64,000 nucleotides of DNA from Desulforhopalus sp. IMCC35007 (lineage in GTDB: Bacteria; Desulfobacterota; Desulfobulbia; Desulfobulbales; Desulfocapsaceae). The stretch covers positions 210,298 through 274,297 of the forward strand of contig NZ_SWCN01000005.1 in assembly GCF_005116575.1 (NCBI RefSeq). The letters run 5' to 3'. The notes beneath the pieces were generated by a model, which was given only the letters and a program-made list of their open reading frames with translations, ran no database searches and was not told the origin of the DNA. How positions within the stretch are numbered: position 1 is the stretch's first letter; the number at the start of each line of letters is the position of its first letter. Position numbers and translations under genes: made by a program. Positions 37,276 to 46,294 of this stretch are shown here, piece after piece.

Positions 37276-38484
37276 TTAAAACAAAAACACTTCAACGAGA
37301 CTTTCCGGTTCAAGGATTTGCCCCGGTTCCAGCACGATATAACCGTCGGCGTGAACAATGGTACTGAGCATGTGTGATCCCTGCTGGGTCATTTCTGTAA
37401 TGACTGCAAGTTTATTCGGTTTGTTTTCGACGGTGACGCGAATAAAATTTGTCCGGCTCCCTGTATTGGATACTCTTTTGATTGTTTTTGCAGTTATGGA
37501 ATGGTGTATAGATTCAACCCCCTGAAGTTCAGCCAAAACGGGACGTACATAGTTGATGAAGCACATGAAAGCAGAGACAGGATTCCCGGGTAAGCCAAAA
37601 AGCAGTGTACCTTCCAAACGGCAGACAAAAAGAGGTTTGCCGGGTTTTTGGCGGATTTTCCAGAAAAGTTCTTTAAAACCTGCAGTCAAAGCGGCTTCTT
37701 TCACATGATCATGCTTGCCTACTGATACACCTCCGGAACAGAGGATAATTCTATTACCGGTCATGGATGCATTTTTAACCGCTTCAATTGTTTGCTCCAG
37801 ACTATCTTTAATGTGCGAAATAGAGCTGATATGAGCACCCGACTCACGGACCGCAGCGGCTAGCATTATGGAGTTTGAGTCTCTGATCTGATGTGATTTT
37901 ATGTCAGTTGTATCAGGAGGTGCCAATTCAGTTCCTGTCACAAGTATAGCTACTTTAGGAGGCGCGTAGACCGGAACCGTATATTGCCCAACGGCTGCAA
38001 GAAGAGCTAATTCACGTGCTCCCAGGACCATTCCTTTTGAGAAGAGCCGGGTTCCTTTCTTAAATTCCTCCCCTTCATATCTGACATCCTGCCCCTTGGT
38101 TTTAACCGAGAGTATCTCGACATTTTCTCCATTTTCTCGCGTATCTTCCACTCGGACAATTGTATCGGCACCTTCCGGCAACATTGCACCTGTACTAATT
38201 CTAATTGCTGAACTGGAGGTTATTATTCCTTTGAAAGGAATGCCTGCCTGGCTTTCTCCGATCACTTTCAGGCAAACGGGATGGTCCGAACTGGCTTCAC
38301 TGCAGTCTTCCCATCGAACCGCAAAACCATCCATTGCTGAATTTGTATATCGCGGTGAAGATTCCGGTGCTTCTATGTCGTCACTGAGCCTTCGAAGGTG
38401 TGCATCTGCGAGACCGACTATTTCTGTTACAGGAACAGGCATATTCTCATGAAGTATTTGATGTGCTTCTATGACCGATATCAT
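37276..38484 (-). CDS. moeA: MoeA molybdopterin molybdenumtransferase
   Basis: A 402-residue cytoplasmic enzyme that inserts molybdate into adenylylated molybdopterin. Family signatures: 'PRYTNSAMDGFAVR', 'ISTGAMLPEGADTIVRVEDT' with the loop residues of domain III, 'VAILVTGTELAPP', 'ILCSGGVSVGKHDHVKEAA' and 'GTLLFGLPGNPVSAFMCF'. The C-terminal beta-barrel runs from about 330. ATG 38484 with GGAG upstream begins the conserved sequence; the 35 extra codons of the longer frame look like noise. Its position next to the arsenate reductase cluster suggests that it helps supply cofactor to that enzyme. Confidence 0.95.
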   Translation of the reverse strand: MISVIEAHQILHENMPVPVTEIVGLADAHLRRLSDDIEAPESSPRYTNSAMDGFAVRWEDCSEASSDHPVCLKVIGESQAGIPFKGIITSSSAIRISTGAMLPEGADTIVRVEDTRENGENVEILSVKTKGQDVRYEGEEFKKGTRLFSKGMVLGARELALLAAVGQYTVPVYAPPKVAILVTGTELAPPDTTDIKSHQIRDSNSIMLAAAVRESGAHISSISHIKDSLEQTIEAVKNASMTGNRIILCSGGVSVGKHDHVKEAALTAGFKELFWKIRQKPGKPLFVCRLEGTLLFGLPGNPVSAFMCFINYVRPVLAELQGVESIHHSITAKTIKRVSNTGSRTNFIRVTVENKPNKLAVITEMTQQGSHMLSTIVHADGYIVLEPGQILEPESLVEVFLF

Positions 38485-38856
38485 GAATTTCTCCAGGGGA
38501 TGTTTATTTAAAGTTATAATCAAAATTATGTCTGACCAGGGAATAGCTATACAACAACTGTGCCATTGTAAAGGCTGGTGGAGTGTCATTAGAGATTATT
38601 GTAGATCGTGGGGCCATTCCTTCGTCTTTGGACGTCAGAGAGGTCCATTTGTCTGAGTAGCAAAAAAAACAGATAGTGATGATGGCAAACTCCAACAATA
38701 GCACCTGAAGAGAAAAATGTGTTACAATTTCGAAACGTCGAGAAGCTCAATTATCGAATTGGGCGGTGTCGGACAAAGATACAGGGAGATGGAGTGAATA
38801 TTGCAAAAAAACATATGGTATATAATCTCAGCAATTTTTGCTTACCCGGGGGCACC
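38485..38856. promoter_or_regulatory. Divergent promoter region between moeA and the arr regulatory operon
   Basis: About 370 bases with no supported gene. It should hold the promoters of moeA (minus) and of the sensor/kinase/activator operon (plus). A GTGTTAC heptamer at 38719-38725 equals the half-site repeated before arrA; a single copy could be chance. Confidence 0.45.
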
Positions 38857-40569
38857 ATGAAATATTTGAAACTGTCTTTTCTCTGTATCCTCCTTCTCTT
38901 GTCTAGTGCGCTTCCGTTAAAAGCTGATCAGGAAACGTTAAGAGCTGGGGTGGCCAGCATGATCACTCCCGTCAGTGCTGTCAAATACTATCAGCAGGTT
39001 GTTCAATATTTGGGGAAAAAGCTGGGACTTCCAGCAGAGATGGTTCACCGTACAACGTACGATGAAATAGATGTCATGCTCGAAGATGGGCTCGTGGATT
39101 TTGCATTTATCTGCTCAGCCCCTTATGTCATTGATAGTGAAAAATTTGGAGTCGAACTGCTCGTTGCTCCTCTGGTTAATAATGAACCTTTCTACCGTTC
39201 TAATATTATTGTCCATAGGGAGAGTCCGAGCAAAACTATTGATGACCTTGAAGGCCAGTCTTTTGCTTTTGTTGATCCGAAATCAAATACAGGCCGTCTG
39301 TATCCAACCTATGCCCTCGCTAAAAAGCATGAAACCCCTGAGGCCTTTTTTAGCTCGACAGTTTATAGCTATAGCCATAATAAATCTGTTGAGTTCGTCG
39401 CTAAAAAGAGAGTGGCGGCTGCAGCTGTTGATTCGATCGTATACGATTATATGGTAGCGACCAACTCTCCTTACGCCAGAGAAACAAAGGTCATTCATCG
39501 ATCACAGCCGTTTGGAATCCCCCCGGTCGTCGTCCCTCCGGGGTTGTCGTCATATATGAAAAGTGCCATTCGTGAAGTTTTTTTGGATATGCATCTCGAT
39601 ACTGAGGGAAAGGCCATATTATCTGCAATGAAGATTGATAAATTTGTGGACGTCCCCGATAGCAACTATGACTCTATTCGAGCTATGCGTGCTTTCATAA
39701 AAAACAACACACACCTTCCGGGCACTTCACGGCAGGTGGAAGATGAGACCTCAAGTGAAGACACCAATACGTACTATTTTGGAATAGTTCCTCGAGATAA
39801 TCCGAGAGTTTCCTATGAGCGATACCAGCCTCTCATCGATTATTTGTCAATGGTGACAGGTGAGAAAATAGAATTACAGCTCGAAACAGATTACAAGGAC
39901 GTGGTCAACAGTCTGGGTAAAGGCAAGACATCCTTTGCTCTACTTGGGCCTCTCACCTATTTAGATGCCTATAAACGCTATGGTGCAGCTCCTATTGCAC
40001 GAAGCAAAACAGCTCGTGGAGAGATGTACTATCGAAGCGTAATTGTTACCGGTCTCGATGGCTCAATCCAGGAGCTGTCGGAGCTTGTTAATAAAAAGTT
40101 TGCATTTGCAGCGACTTGGTCAACCTCAGGTAACCTGATCCCACGCTACATGCTCGCCTGGTCTGGGATACATCTAGAGAATCTTAAAGAATATCAGAAT
40201 TTCAACTATCATGGCTCGGTTGCAAAGAAAATACTCAGCAATCAGTTTGATGCCGGAGCGATCCGTTACTCTATCGCTGAACAGTACCTTCGCTATGGAT
40301 TGAAAATCATAGCGACTTCAGACCCTATTCCAACAGGTCCGGTAGTTGTCTCACCTAAAACCCCCTATGAGGTAATGCAGAAAATTCAAAAAGCACTGCT
40401 TCACATGGGAGAAACAGAAGAGGGGCTAGCCGTTTTAAAAAAACTTGATCCGGATTTGCAAGGAGGGTTTTTCCCCGCCTCGGACCTGAATTACAGCAAG
40501 ATCAGGCAGATGATAAACGATGTGCCAATGACCTGTGGAAAAGACTGTCACCCCCAAAGGACACTCTAA
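38857..40569 (+). CDS. Tandem PhnD-like periplasmic binding protein, probable oxyanion sensor for the arr operon
   Basis: A 570-residue exported protein with a signal peptide ending near 'ALPLKA-DQ'. Two copies of the phosphate/phosphonate-binding (PhnD-like, PF12974) fold follow. Copy 1 (about 24-300) contains 'LRAGVASMITPVSAVKYYQ' and 'DGLVDFAFICSAPYVI'. Copy 2 (about 330-555) contains 'YYFGIVPRDNPRVSYERYQ' and 'GKGKTSFALLGPLTYLDAY'. Single-domain relatives AioX and ArxX are the periplasmic sensors of three-component systems that control arsenic oxidation and respiration. It is followed at once by a kinase and a sigma-54 activator, then by arrA. The C-terminal tail has 'TCGKDCHP'. The true start is ATG 38857; the upstream 46 codons are not signal-peptide-like. 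Confidence 0.85.
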   Translation: MKYLKLSFLCILLLLSSALPLKADQETLRAGVASMITPVSAVKYYQQVVQYLGKKLGLPAEMVHRTTYDEIDVMLEDGLVDFAFICSAPYVIDSEKFGVELLVAPLVNNEPFYRSNIIVHRESPSKTIDDLEGQSFAFVDPKSNTGRLYPTYALAKKHETPEAFFSSTVYSYSHNKSVEFVAKKRVAAAAVDSIVYDYMVATNSPYARETKVIHRSQPFGIPPVVVPPGLSSYMKSAIREVFLDMHLDTEGKAILSAMKIDKFVDVPDSNYDSIRAMRAFIKNNTHLPGTSRQVEDETSSEDTNTYYFGIVPRDNPRVSYERYQPLIDYLSMVTGEKIELQLETDYKDVVNSLGKGKTSFALLGPLTYLDAYKRYGAAPIARSKTARGEMYYRSVIVTGLDGSIQELSELVNKKFAFAATWSTSGNLIPRYMLAWSGIHLENLKEYQNFNYHGSVAKKILSNQFDAGAIRYSIAEQYLRYGLKIIATSDPIPTGPVVVSPKTPYEVMQKIQKALLHMGETEEGLAVLKKLDPDLQGGFFPASDLNYSKIRQMINDVPMTCGKDCHPQRTL

Positions 40570-40570
40570 G

Positions 40571-42031
40571 ATGTTCCAGTCGATTAACGATTCACTGCAA
40601 AAAAAGTTCATTCTCATAACGTTTATATCGGTTCTTATTCTTGCGGTACTGGTCAGCGTTTTTGTCGCCAGTAAAACCCGGTCTGCTTTATACAACGCAA
40701 CAGAACAAAAAGGTCGAATGCTTGCACAGACAGTGAGTGCACTCATTATAAACGAGCTTATTTACGAACAACTCGGCCTTGTCGAGGAAGGGGGCTTGAT
40801 TGACAACTATGTGCGGGAACTGTACGAGCGCAAAGAGCTTGAATTGCTCTATGTAGCTGTGCTCAACCCAGAGTTTCAGGTTATTTCACATAGTGATTTC
40901 GGAGAGTTCGGTAAAGATTATCAAGATCCTTTTGTACAAGAAACCCAGCAGGCTCAAAAGGTTCTTGTCAAGAAAACTCAGGTCCAGGACAGCACTGTTA
41001 ACGCCTTGGAGTTTGCTACCTCTCTATCGATTGAAGGCAAACGCTGGGGGGTCTTGCTCTTTTCTATATCGCTTGAAAGTGTTGAAAAAGAGGCAAAGAA
41101 AATACTTTTTCAGATTCTTCTGCTTACCTCCATGGCGTTGATTCTCCTCTTCTTGCTTGTATTTTTTTTAAGCCAGAGATTTATCCGTCCGATTATCGAT
41201 CTGTCTCAGGCAATGGCTGAGGTTGAAATTGGTATGGTCGAAAAAGCTATCCCGGTAAAAGGCAGGGATGAACTGTCGCAACTCGCAGAAAGTTATAATG
41301 AAATGGTTCGTCGAATTCGAGATACCAATGAGGAAATGAAACTCGCCCACGAAAAATTACTGCAATCTGAAAAACTGGCAACACTCGGTGTGCTCTCCTC
41401 AAGTGTTGCCCATCGAATTAATAACCCGCTTGGTGGTTTGTTCAACTGTGTACAGATGTTGAAACGAAAAGGGGATGATCCTGAATTCAGGGCTAATTAC
41501 CTGGCTCTTGTTGAAGAGGGCCTAGACAACATTGAGGAGACAGTAGGACAGTTACTCTGGACCGCAGGGACAAGAGAGGGAGAAGAGAGAGCATGCGAAA
41601 TTTCGACTGCCCTGTCTGGGGTCGTCAAATTTCTTGATTATAGAATGGGCAGACAAAATATCAGCTACTCTGAGTCAGTCACGCCAGGATTGCGGGTGTC
41701 TGTTCCGCCGCACGATCTGGAAGAAATCTTTCTCAACACAATGATTAATTCTATTCAGGCGATGGAAAATGGCGGGCAGTTAATCGTTTCTGCCGGAAGG
41801 GAAGGGAGAAATACCGTAATATGCATAGAAGATAACGGAATAGGTATAGCAAAGGATAAGCTGGATAAGGTGTTTGAGCTCTTTTATTCCACCAAAAAAG
41901 CAGGTGAAGGGACCGGACTTGGGATGTGGATGACCTATGAACTTGTTGTGAAGTACAAAGGAACAATAAAGCTACAGAGTACTGAAGGTGTTGGTACATC
42001 TGTGATTATATCGATACCGGAGAGCAAATGA
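40571..42031 (+). CDS. Membrane sensor histidine kinase (ArxS/AioS-like)
   Basis: A 486-residue kinase. TM1 lies at about residues 12-34, a small periplasmic domain at about 35-175, TM2 at about 180-205 and HAMP at about 205-260. HisKA has phospho-His H281 in 'LATLGVLSSSVAHRINNPLGG', and HATPase has 'NTMINSIQAME', 'DNGIGIAKDK' and 'GTGLGMWMTYELV'. It begins one base after the stop of the sensor gene (ATG 40571) and overlaps the activator gene by 4 bases (ATGA at 42028), so the three proteins are made together. Its small periplasmic domain could contact the ligand-loaded PhnD-like protein. Confidence 0.92.
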   Translation: MFQSINDSLQKKFILITFISVLILAVLVSVFVASKTRSALYNATEQKGRMLAQTVSALIINELIYEQLGLVEEGGLIDNYVRELYERKELELLYVAVLNPEFQVISHSDFGEFGKDYQDPFVQETQQAQKVLVKKTQVQDSTVNALEFATSLSIEGKRWGVLLFSISLESVEKEAKKILFQILLLTSMALILLFLLVFFLSQRFIRPIIDLSQAMAEVEIGMVEKAIPVKGRDELSQLAESYNEMVRRIRDTNEEMKLAHEKLLQSEKLATLGVLSSSVAHRINNPLGGLFNCVQMLKRKGDDPEFRANYLALVEEGLDNIEETVGQLLWTAGTREGEERACEISTALSGVVKFLDYRMGRQNISYSESVTPGLRVSVPPHDLEEIFLNTMINSIQAMENGGQLIVSAGREGRNTVICIEDNGIGIAKDKLDKVFELFYSTKKAGEGTGLGMWMTYELVVKYKGTIKLQSTEGVGTSVIISIPESK

Positions 42032-43374
42032 ATAAAAGTATCCTGATTGTCGAAGATGAAAAAATTTTACGAATATCTCTTACCGATGCCTTAAGGGAAG
42101 AAGGATATACCGTTTTTGCTGCAACAAACGGTAGGGAGGCTCTGGTTGCCATAGAGCAAGGAATTTTTTCCGTCATAATTACAGATATCCGCCTGCCTGA
42201 TATAAGTGGAATGGAAATTTTGAGAAAATCCATGGAAATCGCTGCGGCAGTACCCGTTGTGATGATGACCGGTTATGGCAATATCAAAGATGCTGTGGAA
42301 TCAATGCGAATAGGCGCATTTGATTATATCACCAAGCCATTTGACCTGGAAGAAATGTTTGTAACGGTCAGTAAGGCCCTGGAGGTTAATGCCATTACCG
42401 AGGAAAATATACGCTTAAAAAAGGAACTGAGCAGTCAGTTCAGTGCCGGCAAGATAATAGGTGAAAGTAAAGCGATGCAGTCCGTTTTCGCTCTCCTTGA
42501 TAAGGTGAGTCGGACGGAATCCACGGTTTTGCTTCTTGGCGAATCAGGCACAGGAAAAGAGCTTGTTGCATCGACAATCCACTATCAGAGTGCGAGGAAA
42601 AAAAAGGCGATTATCAGGGTCAATTGTGCTGCCCTTCCTGATGATTTGATTGAAAGTGAATTGTTCGGCTACGAAAAAGGCGCTTTCACCGGTGCAGATG
42701 GCAAAAAACCAGGCAGGTTTGACATGGCAGATGGAGGGACTCTATTTCTCGATGAAATCGGCGACCTGCCGCCCCTTACCCAGACGAAAATATTACGTTT
42801 CTTAGAGGAGAAAACTTTTGAACGACTAGGCAGTACCTCGACGGTATCTGTTGATGTACGTATCATCGCGGCAACGAATAAAAATTTGGAGAGAGAAGTC
42901 AGTAAGGGAATGTTCAGAGAGGACCTCTATTATCGACTTAATGTCATTCCTGTAATCCTGCCACCTCTGCGGAAAAGAATTGAAGACATTCCACTGTTGC
43001 TCGACTCATTTACGCGTAAATTCAATGATCAGTTCGGCACAAATGTGGTTTTTGGCGCGGATGCGGTAACAGAGCTATCGAAATATGGCTTCCCCGGTAA
43101 CGTCAGAGAATTGTTGAATATTGTTGAACGATGCATTGCTTTGGCAAGTAACAAGATTATTGGCCGGAATGATTTGCCTGTACATATTTTACAAAATAAA
43201 AGGGAGAAAGTCCCTCTCCTGTCATTGCAGCAGGTTTCTGTCGAGGCGGAGAAAAACCATATACTTAAAATCTTAAGTATGACCCAAGGAAACCGCTCAA
43301 AGGCCGCAGAAATTCTCGGGGTGAGTAGAAAAACTCTCTGGGAAAAGATCAATAACTATAATTTGAACGTTTAA
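42028..43374 (+). CDS. Sigma-54-dependent response regulator (NtrC family)
   Basis: A 448-residue activator. The receiver (about 4-118) has the phosphorylated Asp in 'IITDIRLPDISGM'. The AAA+ domain (about 140-370) has Walker A 'GESGTGKELVA', the sigma-54 contact loop 'GYEKGAFTGA', Walker B 'GGTLFLDEIGDLP' and 'RIIAATNKNL'. A Fis-type helix-turn-helix ends the protein ('NRSKAAEILGVSRKTLWEKI'). The GAFTGA loop shows that it works with sigma-54 RNA polymerase. A sigma-54 promoter lies 260 bases downstream, before arrA, which is its obvious target. It corresponds in position and type to ArxR-like regulators of arsenic respiration. Confidence 0.95.
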   Translation: MNKSILIVEDEKILRISLTDALREEGYTVFAATNGREALVAIEQGIFSVIITDIRLPDISGMEILRKSMEIAAAVPVVMMTGYGNIKDAVESMRIGAFDYITKPFDLEEMFVTVSKALEVNAITEENIRLKKELSSQFSAGKIIGESKAMQSVFALLDKVSRTESTVLLLGESGTGKELVASTIHYQSARKKKAIIRVNCAALPDDLIESELFGYEKGAFTGADGKKPGRFDMADGGTLFLDEIGDLPPLTQTKILRFLEEKTFERLGSTSTVSVDVRIIAATNKNLEREVSKGMFREDLYYRLNVIPVILPPLRKRIEDIPLLLDSFTRKFNDQFGTNVVFGADAVTELSKYGFPGNVRELLNIVERCIALASNKIIGRNDLPVHILQNKREKVPLLSLQQVSVEAEKNHILKILSMTQGNRSKAAEILGVSRKTLWEKINNYNLNV

Positions 43375-43430
43375 CGCACATTTGGTTGAGGCTCAATACA
43401 ACCTGAGCTAGAAGTAGGCGCGGGTGGTTA

Positions 43431-43458
43431 TGTTACCACAATGTAACACAAGTGTTAT
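43431..43458. promoter_or_regulatory. Distal inverted repeats upstream of arrA (putative enhancer site)
   Basis: TGTTAC-N6-GTAACA (43431-43448) is a perfect palindrome and overlaps GTAACAC-N2-GTGTTAT (43443-43458). It lies about 200 bases before the -24 element, the usual distance for the binding site of a sigma-54 activator. Confidence 0.65.
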
Positions 43459-43581
43459 GAGGCAGCCAGTTATCTCTTTGATATTTCGGTTCATCCAGCT
43501 CAAATAGCCACCATGGAGACAATCGTCCCCTTGTTTGTCTTGTTCACTTCTATAACGCCCTGTAATTAATACACATAAATC

Positions 43582-43618
43582 CGTAACATTAATTTTACGT
43601 TACGACTGTGTAACACTT
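43582..43618. promoter_or_regulatory. Proximal GTAACA-type repeats upstream of arrA
   Basis: CGTAAC-N11-GTTACG (43582-43604) and GTGTAACAC (43608-43616) repeat the half-site of the distal element. The last copy ends only about 19 bases before the -24 box, close for an enhancer, so it may be a second activator or a modulating site. Confidence 0.55.
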
Positions 43619-43634
43619 GTCGCCTGATTTTGCA

Positions 43635-43650
43635 TGGCACAAAAAATGCT
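43635..43650 (+). promoter_or_regulatory. Sigma-54 (-24/-12) promoter of the arr operon
   Basis: TGGCAC-AAAAA-ATGCT: GG at 43636-43637 and GC at 43648-43649 with exactly ten bases between, the defining spacing of sigma-54 promoters. Transcription would start near 43661, some 50 bases before arrA. A sigma-54 activator gene ends 260 bases upstream. Confidence 0.85.
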
Positions 43651-43713
43651 TGTTATCTGTAGTGTCGCTTGTGTGATCGCTGATCGAAATTTTATTAATT
43701 TGTGGAGGTGTAC

Positions 43714-46275
43714 ATGAAGATTAAAAGAAGGGACTTTTTGAAGTTGTCTGCGGCGGCCGGTGCCTCGGCGGCTTTAACCGGCTGTGTCGGAGCAAACGAG
43801 CCTACGACTAATGCTCTGGCCCCAGGAAGTAGCAATGTCAAAATTGGAGAAATGCCGGGCGAATGGAAACCCTCAACATGCCAGGGCTGTACAACCTGGT
43901 GTCCTGTAGAGATTTTTGTCCAGGATGGAAGGGCCGTTAAAGTAAGAGGAAATCGATATTCCAAGCAAAATGAAGGAAGTGTGTGTCCACGTGGGCATCT
44001 TTCACTGCAACAACTCTATGATCCTGACAGAATAAAAGTGCCGATGAAGCGCACCAATCCCAAAAAGGGACGCGGGGTGGATCCAAAATTTGTACCGATT
44101 AGCTGGGACGAGGCACTGAACACCATTGCTGACAAGATGATGGAACTTCGCAAGGCAGAAGAGACAGAAAAATACTGTTTAATGCGTGGGCGATACACAT
44201 ACTTAAGGGATGTCATTTATGATGTGATGCCTAAGGTCTTCGGGTCACCAAATAACATCTCCCACAGTTCCACCTGTGCAGAAGCTGAAAAATTCGGGTC
44301 ATTTTACACGGAAGGATATTGGGACTACAGGGACTACGATCTTGATAACGCGAAGTATATTTTGATCTGGGGCTGTGATCCTGTTGCCAGTAATCGAATG
44401 ATTCCCGCAACGATTCAGAGACTTGGAGACGCCCTCGATAGAGCAACCGTAGTGGCGGTTGATCCACGTCTTACCACCAGTGCTGCAAAAGCAAACGAGT
44501 GGCTGCCTCTCATGCCAGGATCTGACGGTGCTTTGGCACTTGGTATTGCCCATGTGATTTTATCAGAAGGACTCTGGTTCAAAGGTTTCGTGGGTGATTT
44601 TAACGATGGGGTCAACCGTTTTAAGCCTGGTATGGAGGTTGAGGAAACGAGCTTCACCGAAAAAGAAACCCATGGCTTGGTTAAATGGTGGAATATTGCT
44701 GTAAAGGACATGAGCCCTGCCAAGGCTGCTGAACTGAGTGGTGTTACAGAAGAACAGATTCTCCGGGTCGCAAGAGGAATGGCGCAAGCTGCTCCCAATG
44801 TCTGTGTCTGGATGGGGCCGGGTGCGGCAATGCACGCACGTGGTGGATATTCGGCGATGGCCGTCCATGCTCTTGGTGGTTTGGTGGGTGGGATTGATAA
44901 CGTAGGAGGCTCTCTGCAAACAGCCAAGATACCGGTCAATAAACTTGATAAAGATATACTGAAAAAGCATCAGGATGATCTGGCTAAGAAACATTCAAAA
45001 TTTGAAAAAATCGATCAGCGAGGCCGTCTTGAATTACCGGTTATTTCTCACGGTGAGTCGGGTGGGGGGGTTGCAACCAACAATGCGGCAACCGGCATCT
45101 TAAATAAAGACCCCTATGATATAAAAGTCCTTGTCGGCTATATGAATAATCCCGCGTTCTCCTGCAACGGCACTGACCGCTGGGAAAAGGCTCTTGCCAG
45201 TGTCCCGTTTACTGTTCACCTGACTACAAATGCCTCAGAATTCTCCATGTTTGCAGACATAGTTTTGCCCTGTACCGTGAACAAATATGAGAGGTACGGA
45301 TTCGTTAAAACCAAGGCAAACAGGTATGCAACCTGTACTCTTCTGCAGCCGGTAGTTGATCCGATTTGGGATGTGATTGTCGATGAAACGGAGTTCCCAT
45401 TCCTCATTGCAGAAAAGCTGAAAGAGCGTGGCTTCTCAAACCTCTACGACTGCCTGGTTGAAATGTACTCGGATCCTGAAACAGGGAAAAAACCCGCGGA
45501 CAGCAAGGAATTTACAATATTCGCCCTTAAATATTATACAAGTCCTTTATGGGATGGCAAAGAAGACACCCATGGCGATAAAATCAATGGTTGGGCGGAT
45601 ATGCTTAAGAAAGGGATGTGGAATTCTGAAGCATATAAGTACAAGGCGCACTGGGGTGGTAAATTTCATACCGAGTCTAAAAAGTTTGAGTTCTATAGCG
45701 AAACTCTAAAGAAAGCACTTACGGGGCATGCCGATAAACATAAGGTTGATGTCGATACCGTGCTTGAAAAGGCAAATTATACCGCAAAGGGCGAGCTTGC
45801 CTTTGTGCCTCATTACGAGCCTCCGCTTCGACATGGGAGTGTCGAAGACTACCCGCTGGTGTTTATCGACTATAAATCCAGGTTAAACAGAGAAGGGCGG
45901 AGTGCAAACTGCCCATGGTATTATGAATTCAAACATGTTGATCCGGGTGATATCGGGGATCAGGATACTCTTCGTATGAATCCAATCGATGCCGCCAGGT
46001 ACGGAATCAAAGATGGTGACAAGGTTCTCCTGTCATCTGTTGCGGCCAGTGGTGAATGTGTTGCCCGTGTGTGGGAAGGTGTTCGACCCGGGACTGTCAG
46101 TAAATCCTATGGTCAGGGGCATTGGGCATACGGTAGAACGGCAACAGAAGATTTCGCTAAAGCCAAGCCAAGAGGCGTGAACAACAACTCCATTATCCCC
46201 TGGGAACTGGAGCGTCTGTCAGGTTCAAACGCTCGCAATGGTGGACATGCAGCAGTGCGTGTCGAAAAGATATAG
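43714..46275 (+). CDS. arrA: Respiratory arsenate reductase catalytic subunit ArrA
   Basis: An 853-residue molybdopterin oxidoreductase of the DMSO-reductase family that reduces As(V) to As(III) in the periplasm. A Tat signal ('KRRDFLK', residues 4-10) leads. C56, C59, C63 and C91 bind a [4Fe-4S] cluster. The ArrA-type motif 'RGRY' is at 158-161, a probable Mo-ligand Cys is C188 ('SSTCAEAEKFG'), and K193 and Y205 lie where arsenate-binding residues of Shewanella ArrA are reported (by memory, a constant offset of five). ArxA proteins carry a different motif there, so ArrA is preferred. Closely related thiosulfate or polysulfide reductases lack 'RGRY'. ATG 43714 with GGAGG at 43704-43708 sets the start. 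It is first in the arrA-arrB-arrD-ferredoxin operon. Confidence 0.93.
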   Translation: MKIKRRDFLKLSAAAGASAALTGCVGANEPTTNALAPGSSNVKIGEMPGEWKPSTCQGCTTWCPVEIFVQDGRAVKVRGNRYSKQNEGSVCPRGHLSLQQLYDPDRIKVPMKRTNPKKGRGVDPKFVPISWDEALNTIADKMMELRKAEETEKYCLMRGRYTYLRDVIYDVMPKVFGSPNNISHSSTCAEAEKFGSFYTEGYWDYRDYDLDNAKYILIWGCDPVASNRMIPATIQRLGDALDRATVVAVDPRLTTSAAKANEWLPLMPGSDGALALGIAHVILSEGLWFKGFVGDFNDGVNRFKPGMEVEETSFTEKETHGLVKWWNIAVKDMSPAKAAELSGVTEEQILRVARGMAQAAPNVCVWMGPGAAMHARGGYSAMAVHALGGLVGGIDNVGGSLQTAKIPVNKLDKDILKKHQDDLAKKHSKFEKIDQRGRLELPVISHGESGGGVATNNAATGILNKDPYDIKVLVGYMNNPAFSCNGTDRWEKALASVPFTVHLTTNASEFSMFADIVLPCTVNKYERYGFVKTKANRYATCTLLQPVVDPIWDVIVDETEFPFLIAEKLKERGFSNLYDCLVEMYSDPETGKKPADSKEFTIFALKYYTSPLWDGKEDTHGDKINGWADMLKKGMWNSEAYKYKAHWGGKFHTESKKFEFYSETLKKALTGHADKHKVDVDTVLEKANYTAKGELAFVPHYEPPLRHGSVEDYPLVFIDYKSRLNREGRSANCPWYYEFKHVDPGDIGDQDTLRMNPIDAARYGIKDGDKVLLSSVAASGECVARVWEGVRPGTVSKSYGQGHWAYGRTATEDFAKAKPRGVNNNSIIPWELERLSGSNARNGGHAAVRVEKI

Positions 46276-46294
46276 TTAACAGGAGGACAGATTT

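Noticed and set aside
43714..46275. Identification of the molybdoenzyme as ArxA, or as a thiosulfate/polysulfide reductase
   Set aside because: The RGRY motif, the length, and the Lys and Tyr at expected positions fit ArrA better; a tree with reference sequences would settle it.
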